Under the pieces are notes generated by a model. That model was given only the letters and a program-made list of their open reading frames with translations, was not told where the DNA came from and ran no database searches. From assembly GCA_947624675.1 (NCBI GenBank), contig CANQLI010000002.1:186001-250000 (forward strand): 64,000 bases of DNA, in the 5' to 3' direction. Numbering within the stretch: position 1 is the first letter of the stretch; every line of letters begins with the position of its first letter. The position numbers and the translations under genes were made by a program. Positions 16,954-26,444 of this stretch are shown here, piece by piece. Source of the DNA: an uncultured Clostridia bacterium. Lineage in GTDB: Bacteria; Bacillota; Clostridia; Oscillospirales; Ruminococcaceae.

Positions 16954-17703
16954 TCAACCAAACCTCCCTGTGATATAGTCTTCGGTGCGCTTATCCGTCG
17001 GTTTTGAAAACATCTTTTCAGTCGTGTCAAATTCCACTATCTCACCTAACAGAAAAAACGCCGTATTGTCAGCAATTCTTGCAGCCTGCTGCATATTGTG
17101 AGTAACCATTACAATAGTATATTTTTCTCTTAACGATATAGCAAGATCCTCAATTTTCGAGGTCGAGATAGGATCAAGCGCAGAGGTCGGCTCGTCCATC
17201 AAAAGTATATCCGGTTCAACAGCAAGCGCCCGGGCGATGCAAAGCCTTTGCTGCTGACCGCCGCTCATACCAAGCGCACTCTTTTTCAGTCTGTCTTTAC
17301 ATTCATCCCATATGGCAGCTTTTTTTAATGAAGTCTCTACGATTTCGTCAAGTTTAGCTTTAGACCTCGTTCCTCTTATTCTTGGTCCGTAAGCTATATT
17401 GTCGTATATACTCATAGGAAACGGATTAGGCTTTTGAAATACCATTCCAACACGCTTTCTAAGAACATTAACATCGTAATTATTGTAAATATCTCTTCCG
17501 TCAAGAGTTATTTTACCCTCTATCCGACAACCCTCAACAAGGTCATTCATACGGTTAAGAGATTTTAAAAAGGTGGATTTTCCACATCCTGAAGGTCCTA
17601 TCAAGGCTGTTATCTGCTTTTCGGGAAGGGTTATGTTTATATCTTTAAGCGCGTGGTTCGTTCCGTACCAAAGATTCATACTTTTAGCTTCAATAACACT
17701 CAT
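16954..17703 (-). CDS. pstB: Phosphate ABC transporter ATP-binding protein
   Basis: A 249-residue ABC ATPase powering phosphate import. Walker A is GPSGCGKST, the signature is [14 protein letters not shown], Walker B is [12 protein letters not shown], and the switch histidine is in VTHNMQQA. The protein is typical in length and very close to the PstB pattern ([25 protein letters not shown]). It follows pstA by 1 base and precedes phoU. Confidence 0.97.
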   Translation of the reverse strand: MSVIEAKSMNLWYGTNHALKDINITLPEKQITALIGPSGCGKSTFLKSLNRMNDLVEGCRIEGKITLDGRDIYNNYDVNVLRKRVGMVFQKPNPFPMSIYDNIAYGPRIRGTRSKAKLDEIVETSLKKAAIWDECKDRLKKSALGMSGGQQQRLCIARALAVEPDILLMDEPTSALDPISTSKIEDLAISLREKYTIVMVTHNMQQAARIADNTAFFLLGEIVEFDTTEKMFSKPTDKRTEDYITGRFG

Positions 17704-17704
17704 T

Positions 17705-18565
17705 TCAGTTCCTCTTTCCTAATTTTTTAGCTACAAGCTTTGCAGACAAATTTATTATAAGTGTCAGTATCAAAAGGATAGCCGCTATTGCAAAAGCCGT
17801 GTCAAAATCGCCTCTTTCTTTTGCGTACATATAAAGTGACACAGTCAATGTAGAACCCGCTTTACCGGGTTCTACCGCTTCAAAAAATCCGAGTATCTCA
17901 TTTGCCATACCCGCTGTGAACAACAGCGCCGCACTCTCACCGACAATTCTTCCCACAGATAAAATGCAACCTGTGATAATTCCGTCAACGGCTGAAGGAA
18001 GCACCACTGTGCGAATCATATGCCACTTTCCCGCACCAAGTGCATGAGAGCCCTCACGATAACTATCAGGTACGGTCTTTAAGCTTTCCTGTGTTGTCCT
18101 GATAATAGTAGGCAAAGTCATAATAACAAGTGTTAAAGCTCCTGCTAGCAAACTTGTTCCGAGAGAACAAAACTGCACAAACACAAGCATACCAACAAGA
18201 CCGTATATTATGGATGGTATTCCTGCAAGAGTCTCAGTAGCAAGCTCTATAATCCTTACGGCTTTTTTGTTTTTAGCGTACTCATTGAGATATACCGCTG
18301 CACCAACGCCAATAGGAAGCACTACGATAAGCGTCATCAGAATTATGTATAAGGTATTTAATATGTTTGGAAGTATTCCGACAGTTCCGTTAAGCATACT
18401 TGGCTTTGATGTAAGAAGCTCAACAGAAATATGCGACAGTCCTCTTGTTAGTATCAAAGCGATTATACAAAACATAATCAGACATATAATACCTGCCGCT
18501 GCCCATATAAGTCCCTTTAAAACAGCGCCTTTGATCTTTCGGGACTTTGAGATCGTTTCGTCCAT
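17705..18565 (-). CDS. pstA: Phosphate ABC transporter permease
   Basis: A 286-residue membrane protein with six segments and the MetI-type EAA loop [34 protein letters not shown] and the [12 protein letters not shown] motif are typical for PstA. I choose the ATG at 18565 (GAGGGAG about 10 bases upstream); a longer start would overlap pstC. It forms the pore with PstC. Confidence 0.94.
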   Translation of the reverse strand: MDETISKSRKIKGAVLKGLIWAAAGIICLIMFCIIALILTRGLSHISVELLTSKPSMLNGTVGILPNILNTLYIILMTLIVVLPIGVGAAVYLNEYAKNKKAVRIIELATETLAGIPSIIYGLVGMLVFVQFCSLGTSLLAGALTLVIMTLPTIIRTTQESLKTVPDSYREGSHALGAGKWHMIRTVVLPSAVDGIITGCILSVGRIVGESAALLFTAGMANEILGFFEAVEPGKAGSTLTVSLYMYAKERGDFDTAFAIAAILLILTLIINLSAKLVAKKLGKRN

Positions 18566-18566
18566 A

Positions 18567-19442
18567 TTATTTTTTCTCCCTCTTGACAACAAGATTCAAT
18601 ATAAGATTTATCACCATAATAAACACGAACAGTACTAAAGCTACCGAGAAAAGAGCCTGTCTCTGTAATCCGGATGAATAGGACATTTCACTTGTTACAG
18701 CTGTCGTCAAAAACCTGACGCTTTTAAAAATCCCCGGCATATTCGCCACATTTCCGGCAACCATCATAACCGCCATTGCTTCGCCTATTGCTCTTCCTAT
18801 TCCAAGGACCGCTGAAGCAAGAATTCCGCTTTTTGCCGCCGGAAGAATGACCTTAAAAATAGTTTCCGTTTTAGTTGCGCCGAGTGCTAATGACGCTTCC
18901 TCATATTCTTTAGGAACTGCACGAATAGCGGTTTCCGATACTGAGATGACAGATGGCAGTATCATCACAGCCAAAACCAGAATCGCTGACAACAGGTTCG
19001 CTCCGTCAGGAAGTCCGAATACCTCTCGAACCGCAGGAACAATAACTATCATACCTACAAGTCCGTAGACAACCGACGGTATGCCGGACATAAGGTTTAC
19101 AGCTCCGCTGACAAATGCGGAAAGCTTCTTTCCTGCAATTTTTGTAAGAAATACCGCGCACAAGATCCCAAGTGGTACACCTATTAAAATTGCTCCGAAG
19201 GTTCCGTAAACGGATGTCAGAATAAACGGAAGGATACCGTAAAGCGGCTCTTTTGCGGTCGATGCCCATTCGGTGCCAAACAGGAAATCTGTAATCCCTA
19301 TTTCTCCTATTGCAGGTGTTCCTGAGACTATCAGGAACACCGTTATCAACAGCACAAATGCTACCGCTATAAATCCGCAGACTGTAAATATCATCCGCAT
19401 AAGCTTTTCCAAAGCATCTGCACTCTTTTTTAATGTCTGCAT
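18567..19442 (-). CDS. pstC: Phosphate ABC transporter permease
   Basis: A 291-residue permease with six membrane segments and the EAA loop KEYEEASLALGATKTETIFKV. GIPSVVYGLVGM and the FLTTAVTSEM stretch near the end are PstC features. I start at 19442, where AAAGG lies 9 bases upstream; the earlier in-frame ATG at 19502 overlaps pstS and has no ribosome site. It pairs with PstA. Confidence 0.92.
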   Translation of the reverse strand: MQTLKKSADALEKLMRMIFTVCGFIAVAFVLLITVFLIVSGTPAIGEIGITDFLFGTEWASTAKEPLYGILPFILTSVYGTFGAILIGVPLGILCAVFLTKIAGKKLSAFVSGAVNLMSGIPSVVYGLVGMIVIVPAVREVFGLPDGANLLSAILVLAVMILPSVISVSETAIRAVPKEYEEASLALGATKTETIFKVILPAAKSGILASAVLGIGRAIGEAMAVMMVAGNVANMPGIFKSVRFLTTAVTSEMSYSSGLQRQALFSVALVLFVFIMVINLILNLVVKREKK

Positions 19443-19479
19443 CCAGTGCTGCCTTTTTGTCTGCGGAATACTTAATGTA

Positions 19480-20298
19480 CTACTTTGCAACAGGAACCGC
19501 ACCTGCCTTTGTTATATACTCATCCGCGTCCTTGCTCAGACAAAAGTCATAAAATGCTTGTGCCGTATCTGACAGATCTTTGTCTTTTGGTGTTACAAGT
19601 ACAAAATTACGCTGGATCTTGTAATCTCCGCTTAATATAGTGTCATTAGAAGGTTTTACGCCCTCAACACTTATAGCCTTTACAGAATCACTTACAGACG
19701 CAAGCGACGCATAACCTATTGCATTCGGATTTGAAGAGACTGTCTGTACAACATCACCTGTTGATGTAAGCTCCTGCGCATATTTACAGCTGTCCTCTGT
19801 GCCAGTTATAGACTCAAATCCGTCACGAGTACCTGATGCTGCCTCCCTTCCGATACATACTATCGGTGCATCATCTCCGCCAAGCTCCTTCCAGTTGGTA
19901 ATTTCACCTTTATATACCTTAGCTATCTGTTCCACCTTAAGGTCTTCTACCGAGTTTTCCGGGTGTACAATAATCGCAATTCCGTCGAGGGCTACAACAG
20001 TTTCATTCAAGCTTTCTTTTTCCTCGTCCTTTAAATTACGGCTAGAGAGTCCGATATCACAACGGCCCTCCTGAACTGCCTGAATTCCTGAACCTGAGCC
20101 TGTGGGATTGTATGTAACTTTAACATCGGAATTTTTATCCATATAAGCTTCGCTCAAAAAAGATATTACAGATTCCATAGATGTCGAGCCGTCTGTTGAT
20201 ACTGTATTTACCTCTTCCTCCGTTGAACAGCCAGACAAAACTCCCATTACAAGCCCTGCTGCGATCAATGTGCTGCAAACTTTCTTTAATCCTCTCAT
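19480..20298 (-). CDS. pstS: Phosphate-binding lipoprotein
   Basis: A 272-residue extracellular solute-binding protein that delivers phosphate to PstCA. The signal peptide ends in the lipobox VLSGC (lipidated Cys24). Binding motifs TDGSTSM, TGSGSGIQAV and GREAASGTRDGFES follow the PstS pattern. I use the ATG at 20298 with AAAGGA 11 bases upstream. It is the first gene of the pst operon; no PhoB/PhoR genes are in the window. Confidence 0.95.
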   Translation of the reverse strand: MRGLKKVCSTLIAAGLVMGVLSGCSTEEEVNTVSTDGSTSMESVISFLSEAYMDKNSDVKVTYNPTGSGSGIQAVQEGRCDIGLSSRNLKDEEKESLNETVVALDGIAIIVHPENSVEDLKVEQIAKVYKGEITNWKELGGDDAPIVCIGREAASGTRDGFESITGTEDSCKYAQELTSTGDVVQTVSSNPNAIGYASLASVSDSVKAISVEGVKPSNDTILSGDYKIQRNFVLVTPKDKDLSDTAQAFYDFCLSKDADEYITKAGAVPVAK

Positions 20299-20454
20299 AA
20301 AATTCACTTTTCCTTTCAATTTTATTGCCTTTCGGTAATTTCAGTATAGCATCTGAATTGTAAAATCTGAAACCACGCTATTGTCAAAAGTAAGTAAAAT
20401 ATTATTAAAGGATATTTCATTTGTTTTTACAATAGTTATATGAGATAAATACAA

Positions 20455-20492
20455 AAGCCGAGAGGTGTGAAGTAATCTCACTCTCTCGGCTT
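20455..20492 (-). terminator. Terminator after cwlD-like gene
   Basis: A 10-bp GC-rich stem (20455-20464 with 20483-20492) holds an inner GTGA/TCAC stem. On the minus strand it runs into TTTTGT. It is 36 bases past the amidase stop. Confidence 0.75.
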
Positions 20493-20528
20493 ATTGTTAA
20501 AGTATATAATTATATTAAAAACAATCGA

Positions 20529-21269
20529 TTATGCGCTGTAATTTTCCTTTACAAATTTATTAAGACCGATAAACACTGATAGCGCCATTTTTTTCTGATA
20601 TGCTTTATCTCCAAGCTTTTTGCATTCCTCGGCGTTTGACAAAAAACCACACTCGACCATAACAGATGGATTTTCTGTTGTCAGCAAAAACATATCATCA
20701 GCGTGCTTTATTTCTCGTGTGTTTTCCTTCTGTGTATTTGCTACAACGCTCTGCTGAATATCAAGCGCAAGCTTTTCATTAAGAGGATTTTTATTGCTAA
20801 AAAACATCTGAGCTCCGGAATATTTTGCGTCTGTAAACTGATTCTGATGAATAGATATACACACAGCGTTATCACTGGATTTAAAAAACTCAAGGCGGTT
20901 TTTCATATCAGACTGTTTCATATCGTATATTCCCTCGATACCGCTATCGTTAACAGCAATATCCTTAAGACGAGTTGCACTTGTATTATAACCGAATATA
21001 TCGCATAGATAATACAGACTTTTAGTGATACTTAGATTTATATCCTTTTCAAGCTCTCCGCCGACACCTACACAACCTCCGTCAAAGCCGCCATGTCCCG
21101 CGTCAAGTAATATATCTGGTAGCATATTTGATGCCGTAGAAACTGCTACCGCCGCGTTTTCTGTAACTACTGTATTTATATCCTTAGCAACATAATAGCA
21201 TAATACAAAAACACTCACAACTACAAGAGTTATGCCCGCCTCAGTTATCTTTTTTAAATTATTCCTCAT
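20529..21269 (-). CDS. cwlD: N-acetylmuramoyl-L-alanine amidase, CwlD-like
   Basis: A 246-residue amidase-3 enzyme with one N-terminal membrane segment (about residues 10-30) and a zinc catalytic domain: ILLDAGHGGFDGGCVG, the ELEKDINLSI glutamate, CISIHQNQF, and PSVMVECGFLSNAEE with the catalytic Glu. CwlD removes the stem peptide from muramic acid during spore cortex synthesis so that muramic lactam can form; size and layout fit it. A housekeeping cell-wall amidase of the same family cannot be fully excluded. The GGGGAAAAGCC region upstream supplies the ribosome site. Confidence 0.85.
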   Translation of the reverse strand: MRNNLKKITEAGITLVVVSVFVLCYYVAKDINTVVTENAAVAVSTASNMLPDILLDAGHGGFDGGCVGVGGELEKDINLSITKSLYYLCDIFGYNTSATRLKDIAVNDSGIEGIYDMKQSDMKNRLEFFKSSDNAVCISIHQNQFTDAKYSGAQMFFSNKNPLNEKLALDIQQSVVANTQKENTREIKHADDMFLLTTENPSVMVECGFLSNAEECKKLGDKAYQKKMALSVFIGLNKFVKENYSA

Positions 21270-21366
21270 ATGGCTTTTCCCCTTTATGTTTTTTGTCTTA
21301 TGTAATCTTATGAGAGAAAAGCCCTTTTAATACAGCCCTTGCTTGTACTTTTTACTGTGGACATTC

Positions 21367-21419
21367 AGTCAATTTTAACCAGCTCATCAATTATCCACTA
21401 TATAACCGTCACTTATTTC
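21367..21419. repeat. 53-bp duplicated 3' end of ABC ATPase genes (copy 1)
   Basis: These 53 bases are identical to 24490-24542. Both copies cover the last codons of an ABC ATPase gene (ending SDGYIVDN) plus about 20 bases beyond the stop, although the rest of the two genes has diverged. This points to recombination between the two cassettes. Confidence 0.9.
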
Positions 21420-22073
21420 GACAACTCTGTCGCACTGCTCTGCGACCTTCGGGTCGTGAGTTACGATAACAATCGTTAAACCTCTGTCTCTATTTATCTT
21501 TTTAAACAGCTCTATTATATCGTTGCTTGACTTTTTATCCAGAGATGCCGTAGGCTCGTCCGCAAGCAAAACCTTTGGGTTCGACACAAGAGCTTTTGCT
21601 ATTGCTACACGCTGTTTTTGACCTCCAGAAAGTTCTGTAACTTTCCTTTTTATATGATTGTCATTAAGCCCCACAAGCTTTATTGCTTCAAGTGTTTTTT
21701 TCTTGACGTCTTTATACGGAACGTCCTTATTGAACATAAGGGGAATACTCACATTCTTATACACAGTATCGTCGGGTATAAGAGACATATCCTGCATAAT
21801 TATGCTTATTTCTTTATTCCTCAATTCATTCCGCTGTTTCTCCGTTAATTCCTTAAGTTCCTCACCGTTATATGTGCAGCTTCCGCTTTCATATGAATCC
21901 AAACAACTGATTATATGAAGTATCGTCGATTTTCCCGAGCCCGACACACCTATTAAACCAAGAAGTTCTCCTTCAGCTACATTCAAGTTTACACCCTTTA
22001 ATGCCAGAAACTCATTAGGTTTTCCACTGTTATATCTTTTATAAATATCAGTTAATTTAATAATATCTTTCAT
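21387..22073 (-). CDS. ABC transporter ATPase (cassette 1, MacB/LolD type)
   Basis: A 228-residue ATPase with Walker A GVSGSGKST (42-50), signature LSGGQ (148-152), Walker B VLLADEP (168-174) and switch His206 in VTHD. It belongs to the MacB/LolD/FtsE group that works with FtsX-like permeases, which move peptides, lipids or antimicrobials by a mechanical cycle rather than a closed pore. It overlaps the permease upstream by 17 bases and is the last gene of cassette 1. AAGGA lies 9 bases before the ATG. The substrate is unknown. Confidence 0.92.
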   Translation of the reverse strand: MKDIIKLTDIYKRYNSGKPNEFLALKGVNLNVAEGELLGLIGVSGSGKSTILHIISCLDSYESGSCTYNGEELKELTEKQRNELRNKEISIIMQDMSLIPDDTVYKNVSIPLMFNKDVPYKDVKKKTLEAIKLVGLNDNHIKRKVTELSGGQKQRVAIAKALVSNPKVLLADEPTASLDKKSSNDIIELFKKINRDRGLTIVIVTHDPKVAEQCDRVVEISDGYIVDN

Positions 22074-23244
22074 TGCTGCCCATCCTTACACTGTTTATAA
22101 TTTTGTTTTTGCTTAGCGAATATACGGTCTGTAAAAATACTATCATCATCAATATAATATTGAATGCACACGACAAAACAAAGCAAATAGTCGGTACTCC
22201 TCCTATGTTTATGTGAACAAGCACAATAAACACTAATATCGAAAGTATCAAACCTATTATATATGGAATCAATTGTGTTGCTAGCTCGATTCCTATACAT
22301 TTCTTTATGCTGCACCCGCTTAAGTTATACAACGCATATGTATACCTTGCCTTTTTCTGTCTCATAATAGACAGACTGCATACTGCTGCAAACGAATAAC
22401 ATATAAGCATAAGTACAAATGCTATAACAGCTGATCCCTGCGTTATTACATCATCCGATATGGCATCATCAAGGAAAGTAGAGGTATCACAGAATCTTTT
22501 ATTGTTTGATAAATCAACGCCGTCTTTTACAAGGCTTTTTTCAATAAACGCAGAGTTTAAAACACCATACGCACCTATCTTTTCAAAATCCGGAATATAC
22601 AAAATTAACGGTCGGTTAGCTTCTACACCATAACTCTCCTCAAAACCTTCGTACATAGTCTTGATACAATATCCTCCATAATACACTGTACAAAGTGAGT
22701 GATCATAAACGCCAACTACTCTTGCATTAAAGCTAATGTCTTTCTTTCCGCTTGTAGGATAATTGTAGTAACAGAATTTTCCGTAATCGCCAAGCTTGAT
22801 ACTTTTATCCTCTGCGAATTGATCCGGAATAATAATCTGTATTTCATCTGAAGAAGTATCAAACCAACTGCCGTCTACTATAGGTATATAAGCTTTTTCG
22901 GCAAGCCCCCTATTAAATGCAGAAAACTGTACAGGATCTTTTCCCTCAAAATTTCCGTGGTGATATAATGAAATCATCCAGTTTTTTCTGTCTGAGATCG
23001 TATCAAGATATTTATAGAGCGACTCCCCCACATCGCTGCTTATATCATTTATCTCACCGTTTGTCTGATAGCAGTCTTGCAAATCCGACTGCATAAAAGC
23101 AAAATATCTGTCAAACGCAATGTAAAAATAATTAAAGGATAATGCAAGAAATGTTATGCACAAAACGGCCTGTATTATCGAAAAAGAAACAAAAAGCTTG
23201 TTTTTTCGTATATTGTTAAAAATCAACCCCAATGTCTTTTTCAT
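22057..23244 (-). CDS. FtsX-like permease (cassette 1)
   Basis: A 395-residue membrane protein. It has one N-terminal membrane segment (about 15-38), a large outside domain (about 40-275), then three C-terminal segments (about 278-300, 325-350, 360-385) of the FtsX type, with SIMRQKKARYTYALYNLSGCSIKKCIGIE as the cytoplasmic coupling region between the second and third segments. It overlaps the next gene by 4 bases on one side and the ATPase by 17 on the other, so translation is tightly coupled. It probably exports, senses or removes a peptide at the membrane. Confidence 0.85.
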   Translation of the reverse strand: MKKTLGLIFNNIRKNKLFVSFSIIQAVLCITFLALSFNYFYIAFDRYFAFMQSDLQDCYQTNGEINDISSDVGESLYKYLDTISDRKNWMISLYHHGNFEGKDPVQFSAFNRGLAEKAYIPIVDGSWFDTSSDEIQIIIPDQFAEDKSIKLGDYGKFCYYNYPTSGKKDISFNARVVGVYDHSLCTVYYGGYCIKTMYEGFEESYGVEANRPLILYIPDFEKIGAYGVLNSAFIEKSLVKDGVDLSNNKRFCDTSTFLDDAISDDVITQGSAVIAFVLMLICYSFAAVCSLSIMRQKKARYTYALYNLSGCSIKKCIGIELATQLIPYIIGLILSILVFIVLVHINIGGVPTICFVLSCAFNIILMMIVFLQTVYSLSKNKIINSVRMGSNERYY

Positions 23245-23810
23245 CTTAAATTCCTCACAAACCTTATTTTTTCACACTGCTTAGAAATATGACGGTACAC
23301 GAGAAATGAAACGATAAGCATAAGTACAGTCGACTCTAAAGCCGCATATTTGTCCTTTACTACACTAATGTCATTTTCTAAAAAGTCGTAAAAGGGGATT
23401 GTTAATATCCACCCGATGATCATAGCTACAAGCCAAAAAAACTCATTTTGCAAAAACCATATAACCTTTACCGATTTTCTGCCGCCTCCGGATAAATAGT
23501 ATATTGCCGCAGTGTCCTTTTCATTTTCGGACACCGCGTTTAAAAGAACTTTAACTACAAAAAAGCCGATAACAATAGCAGCTAAACACATAAGCAAGTT
23601 TTGTATTCTTTCATCATTAATGCCGGTATATTCCTTACCGGTAAACGGATCAGTCGCTTTAAAGATAATTCCCGGGTCGCTTATACTGAGAACAAAAAAT
23701 AAGGAAAGATAAGTAATAAGGTATGTAAATGTTTCAATAAAGGCAAGAAAAGGATTTTTCCGTAAGGTCTTTGCAACTGACGATAATACTAATACAACAT
23801 AACTTTTCAT
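23241..23810 (-). CDS. Small FtsX-like membrane protein (cassette 1)
   Basis: A 189-residue protein holding the same four-segment plan in reduced form: an N-terminal segment (about 25-45), a short outside loop of about 30 residues, then three segments. The coupling helix KDTAAIYYLSGGGRKSVKVIWF resembles the one in the full permeases. It therefore looks like a permease whose large external domain is almost absent, and probably pairs with the 395-residue permease. I use the ATG at 23810 with GGGTG upstream; a GTG four codons earlier is possible. Confidence 0.75.
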   Translation of the reverse strand: MKSYVVLVLSSVAKTLRKNPFLAFIETFTYLITYLSLFFVLSISDPGIIFKATDPFTGKEYTGINDERIQNLLMCLAAIVIGFFVVKVLLNAVSENEKDTAAIYYLSGGGRKSVKVIWFLQNEFFWLVAMIIGWILTIPFYDFLENDISVVKDKYAALESTVLMLIVSFLVYRHISKQCEKIRFVRNLR

Positions 23811-23828
23811 AATATTAAACACCCGGTT

Positions 23829-24266
23829 TTAAAGAGAATATTTAGCAGTTAATAAATCTTCGAAATATCCGTATTTTTCGCTGTTGCATACAAATTTTGC
23901 TCTTGCCCAGTTTGCTTCATTGCTATTAACCTCCAACATAAAAGTTGCCTTTTTGGTTGGAGTCACAATGTGTTTTTCTTCAACCATTTCTTTAACTTTT
24001 CCGTTATCATCGGTATAGTTTATTCTTACCCTTAATAACATTCGTACAGGAACATCACAGGTCAATGTTAAATGAGCGTCATCTCTAAAAATATGATCGT
24101 CACAATCAAGCTCTGCTGTTGCCATATATTTGGTTTGTTTACCGTCTTTGTACAAAAAGCCCGAATTTCTGCTCGTATCCGCTGCACTTGCAGGAATTGT
24201 AAATACCGATAGGAAAGCAATTGTCATAACGCAAAGCATTGTCAAAGTTTTTTTAAATAATTTCAT
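23829..24266 (-). CDS. Small secreted protein (cassette 1)
   Basis: A 145-residue protein with a clear signal peptide (MKLFKKTLTMLCVMTIAFLS, cleavage likely after IPASAA). The mature part has about 115 residues with two cysteines (ELDCDDH and LTLTCDVP) plus one near the end (FVCNSEKYG). It is rich in beta-type alternation and has no lipobox. I do not recognise a family. As first gene behind promoter module R it may be the substrate of the adjoining transporter or an immunity/sensing partner. The ATG at 24266 has AGAGGT 7 bases upstream. Confidence 0.8.
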   Translation of the reverse strand: MKLFKKTLTMLCVMTIAFLSVFTIPASAADTSRNSGFLYKDGKQTKYMATAELDCDDHIFRDDAHLTLTCDVPVRMLLRVRINYTDDNGKVKEMVEEKHIVTPTKKATFMLEVNSNEANWARAKFVCNSEKYGYFEDLLTAKYSL

Positions 24267-24326
24267 AGTATAACCTCTTTTCATAAATCATTTTGTTTTT
24301 GTTAAGTCCTAATAAATATGTAATTT

Positions 24327-24420
24327 AACTACCACATTGGAATCACCCTACCATATAAACAATGAAATCATTAACCCTCCGTTTATTATTATAGCATACT
24401 TGTTGATTTTTGAAAAGTTT
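24327..24420 (-). promoter_or_regulatory. Promoter/leader module R, copy 1
   Basis: The minus strand shows TTTTCA (24411-24416), a 17-base spacer and TATAAT (24388-24393). The transcribed leader that follows is nearly identical to copies at 28187-28385 and 34722-34921. It contains GGAGGG then a tiny frame at 24371-24348 (M-I-S-L-F-I-W-stop), and an ATG-TGG-TAG after AGGGTG. All copies lie upstream of the first gene of a transporter cassette. Confidence 0.75.
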
Positions 24421-24489
24421 TTTTACATAAATTGTAATTTTACACAAAAAACACAGTTTTATTTTATGCAAAGTAATATAAATCGATTG

Positions 24490-24542
24490 AGTCAATTTTA
24501 ACCAGCTCATCAATTATCCACTATATAACCGTCACTTATTTC
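24490..24542. repeat. 53-bp duplicated 3' end of ABC ATPase genes (copy 2)
   Basis: Identical to 21367-21419; see that entry. Here it covers the 3' end of the cassette 2 ATPase and lies immediately upstream of cassette 1's promoter region. Confidence 0.9.
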
Positions 24543-25178
24543 AATAATCCTGTCACATTGCTCGGCAACATTCGGATCATGTGTTACAATTATAACTGTT
24601 CTTCCTCGTTCGTTCAGTTCGTGGAATAGTTCCATTATTTCTGCTGAGGTCTTTGTGTCAAGCGCTCCTGTCGGTTCATCAGCAAGTATCATACTGGGAT
24701 TGTTTACAATCGCCCGTGCTATGGCTACTCTTTGCTTTTGTCCGCCTGATAGCTTGTTACAAGGCTTTTTTGCAAGCTCTTCCATCCCTACAGCCTTAAG
24801 TGCTTCAAGCGCCTTTGTTTTTTTGTCCTTTACTTTATTCTTTGCAAAGTTAAGCGGTATCATCACATTCTCTATCGCCGAAAAATCTTCAACAAGCGCA
24901 AAGTCCTGCATTACCATTCCGATCTTTTCATTTCGTATCTGCGCATACTTTTTCTCGCTGAGCTTCTTAACAAGCGTATCGTCAATGTAATATTCTCCGC
25001 CCTCATAGCTGTCTATGCAAGCCAGAATATGCAAAAGCGTTGACTTCCCTGCTCCCGATTTGCCTATTACCGCAACCATTTCACCGTCTTTGATTTCTGC
25101 CGAGACTCCGTGCAGAGCCTCAAACTCGTTTGCTTTCTTAGGGTTGTAAATCTTTACAATTTCATTAAGTTTTACCAT
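24510..25178 (-). CDS. ABC transporter ATPase (cassette 2, MacB/LolD type)
   Basis: A 222-residue ATPase with Walker A GKSGAGKST, LSGGQKQRVAIARAI signature, ILADEPTGALD Walker B and THDPNVAEQ switch region. It shares the same layout and the exact C-terminal SDGYIVDN with the cassette 1 ATPase. I use the ATG at 25178 with AGGAGA 7 bases upstream. It is the only ATPase for the stretch from 24.5 to 34.7 kb, so it may also serve the two permease pairs that lack their own. Confidence 0.92.
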   Translation of the reverse strand: MVKLNEIVKIYNPKKANEFEALHGVSAEIKDGEMVAVIGKSGAGKSTLLHILACIDSYEGGEYYIDDTLVKKLSEKKYAQIRNEKIGMVMQDFALVEDFSAIENVMIPLNFAKNKVKDKKTKALEALKAVGMEELAKKPCNKLSGGQKQRVAIARAIVNNPSMILADEPTGALDTKTSAEIMELFHELNERGRTVIIVTHDPNVAEQCDRIIEISDGYIVDN

Positions 25179-25188
25179 ATAATTTCTC

Positions 25189-26436
25189 CTATTCATTTGA
25201 TTTAATTATCTCTCTTGGCTGGGTTTTGCCGATGATGATTATTGGCATAATAAGCGATACAAGAATTATAATTATACTTACACCTAAACATATTAAACTT
25301 TCATTTAATGTAAACATAACAACGGTATTATTCAATAAACCAATCAGCTTCATTGCCTGAATAACAAAACAAGTCAAGAAAGAAGATAAAATTAAATCAA
25401 CGGCAATTACAATAAAATTTATAAATGCACACTGTTTCCAACGTCCTCCGCAAATGTATAGAATACCGTAATCCTTTAATTTCTTATGGGTACTGATGGC
25501 AGTAAAACTAATTATACTTACAATTGTAAGCATGAATAATCCAACTATTATCGAAATTAGGATTATAATTTGCTTTCTGATTTCAGAAAGAGTATTTTTT
25601 TTTATTTGAGAAAATGGTATTGCACCTATTGTGAAATTATCCAAAGCTTCTTCGGCTTGGCTTATTTCTGTAAGATTATCCCTGAAAGGAATCAACATTT
25701 TCTGTTCTGTTATATAAGAAATCTCATATTGTTCAAGCTCATCAAGATTATAAACAAAAGCAGGCTTTCCGGCAATATCACTGTAATAATTTGAAAACAG
25801 CATTTCCGCCGTCAATTTATTTGTAGTTCCGCCTACGGTACTTATTTTATCATTATCTGAAGTTGCACCGAAAAGCTTTGCGCCGTCTTTCATCATTCCG
25901 ACAATTTTTACATCAAGGCATATTGAATCTTGTGAGGTAGAAAATTCCTGCTTTATTATATCTCCGACTTTCAAGCCATAATGATTAGGTGAAATGACTG
26001 CATGTAGTAGATTACTTTCCGACTTTACATCAGATAACCATTCTCCATTGTCCATAATTGGTTTATAATCATATATAAGGCATCCGTCATAAGCAAAAGT
26101 TTTCTGAGGATATGGATTTTCAGAACCATTTTCACCTGTAGCTATAATCTGATGAACCGCAACAACATTTTCAAAATAATCACCGTAATCCGAAAATCGT
26201 TTATTATCTTTAATTTCTGTTGATGGTATTATACGATGTAACTTGTTTATATACGGCGAAGCGCAATATCCTTCCCCGTCTAAAATATCTGCAAAAGCAT
26301 TATAATATTTGAGATTTTGAGAGACGGAGGATGAAGTAAAAACACAAGTAATAAAAACAAGTGTAATCTGAATAATTACAAATATATTAAATCCAAGATT
26401 TCTTGAAAAATCTCTTATTCCATACTTTAAAATCAT
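25189..26436 (-). CDS. FtsX-like permease A (cassette 2)
   Basis: A 415-residue protein with one N-terminal membrane segment (about 15-38), a large external domain (40-290) and three C-terminal segments. The coupling region reads THKKLKDYGILYICGGRWKQ, and the protein ends in PIIIIGKTQPREIIKSNE, a tail shared word for word with the permeases at 28361 and 31039. It ends 10 bases before the ATPase start and begins 8 bases after permease B. The cluster probably works as a permease A/B heterodimer plus ATPase dimer. Confidence 0.85.
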   Translation of the reverse strand: MILKYGIRDFSRNLGFNIFVIIQITLVFITCVFTSSSVSQNLKYYNAFADILDGEGYCASPYINKLHRIIPSTEIKDNKRFSDYGDYFENVVAVHQIIATGENGSENPYPQKTFAYDGCLIYDYKPIMDNGEWLSDVKSESNLLHAVISPNHYGLKVGDIIKQEFSTSQDSICLDVKIVGMMKDGAKLFGATSDNDKISTVGGTTNKLTAEMLFSNYYSDIAGKPAFVYNLDELEQYEISYITEQKMLIPFRDNLTEISQAEEALDNFTIGAIPFSQIKKNTLSEIRKQIIILISIIVGLFMLTIVSIISFTAISTHKKLKDYGILYICGGRWKQCAFINFIVIAVDLILSSFLTCFVIQAMKLIGLLNNTVVMFTLNESLICLGVSIIIILVSLIMPIIIIGKTQPREIIKSNE

Positions 26437-26444
26437 GCACCCAC

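Noticed and set aside
20299-20450. A Pho box upstream of pstS
   Set aside because: I could not find convincing direct repeats, and no PhoB/PhoR genes are in the window. Only loose TTGACA-like and TATACT-like words are present with poor spacing.
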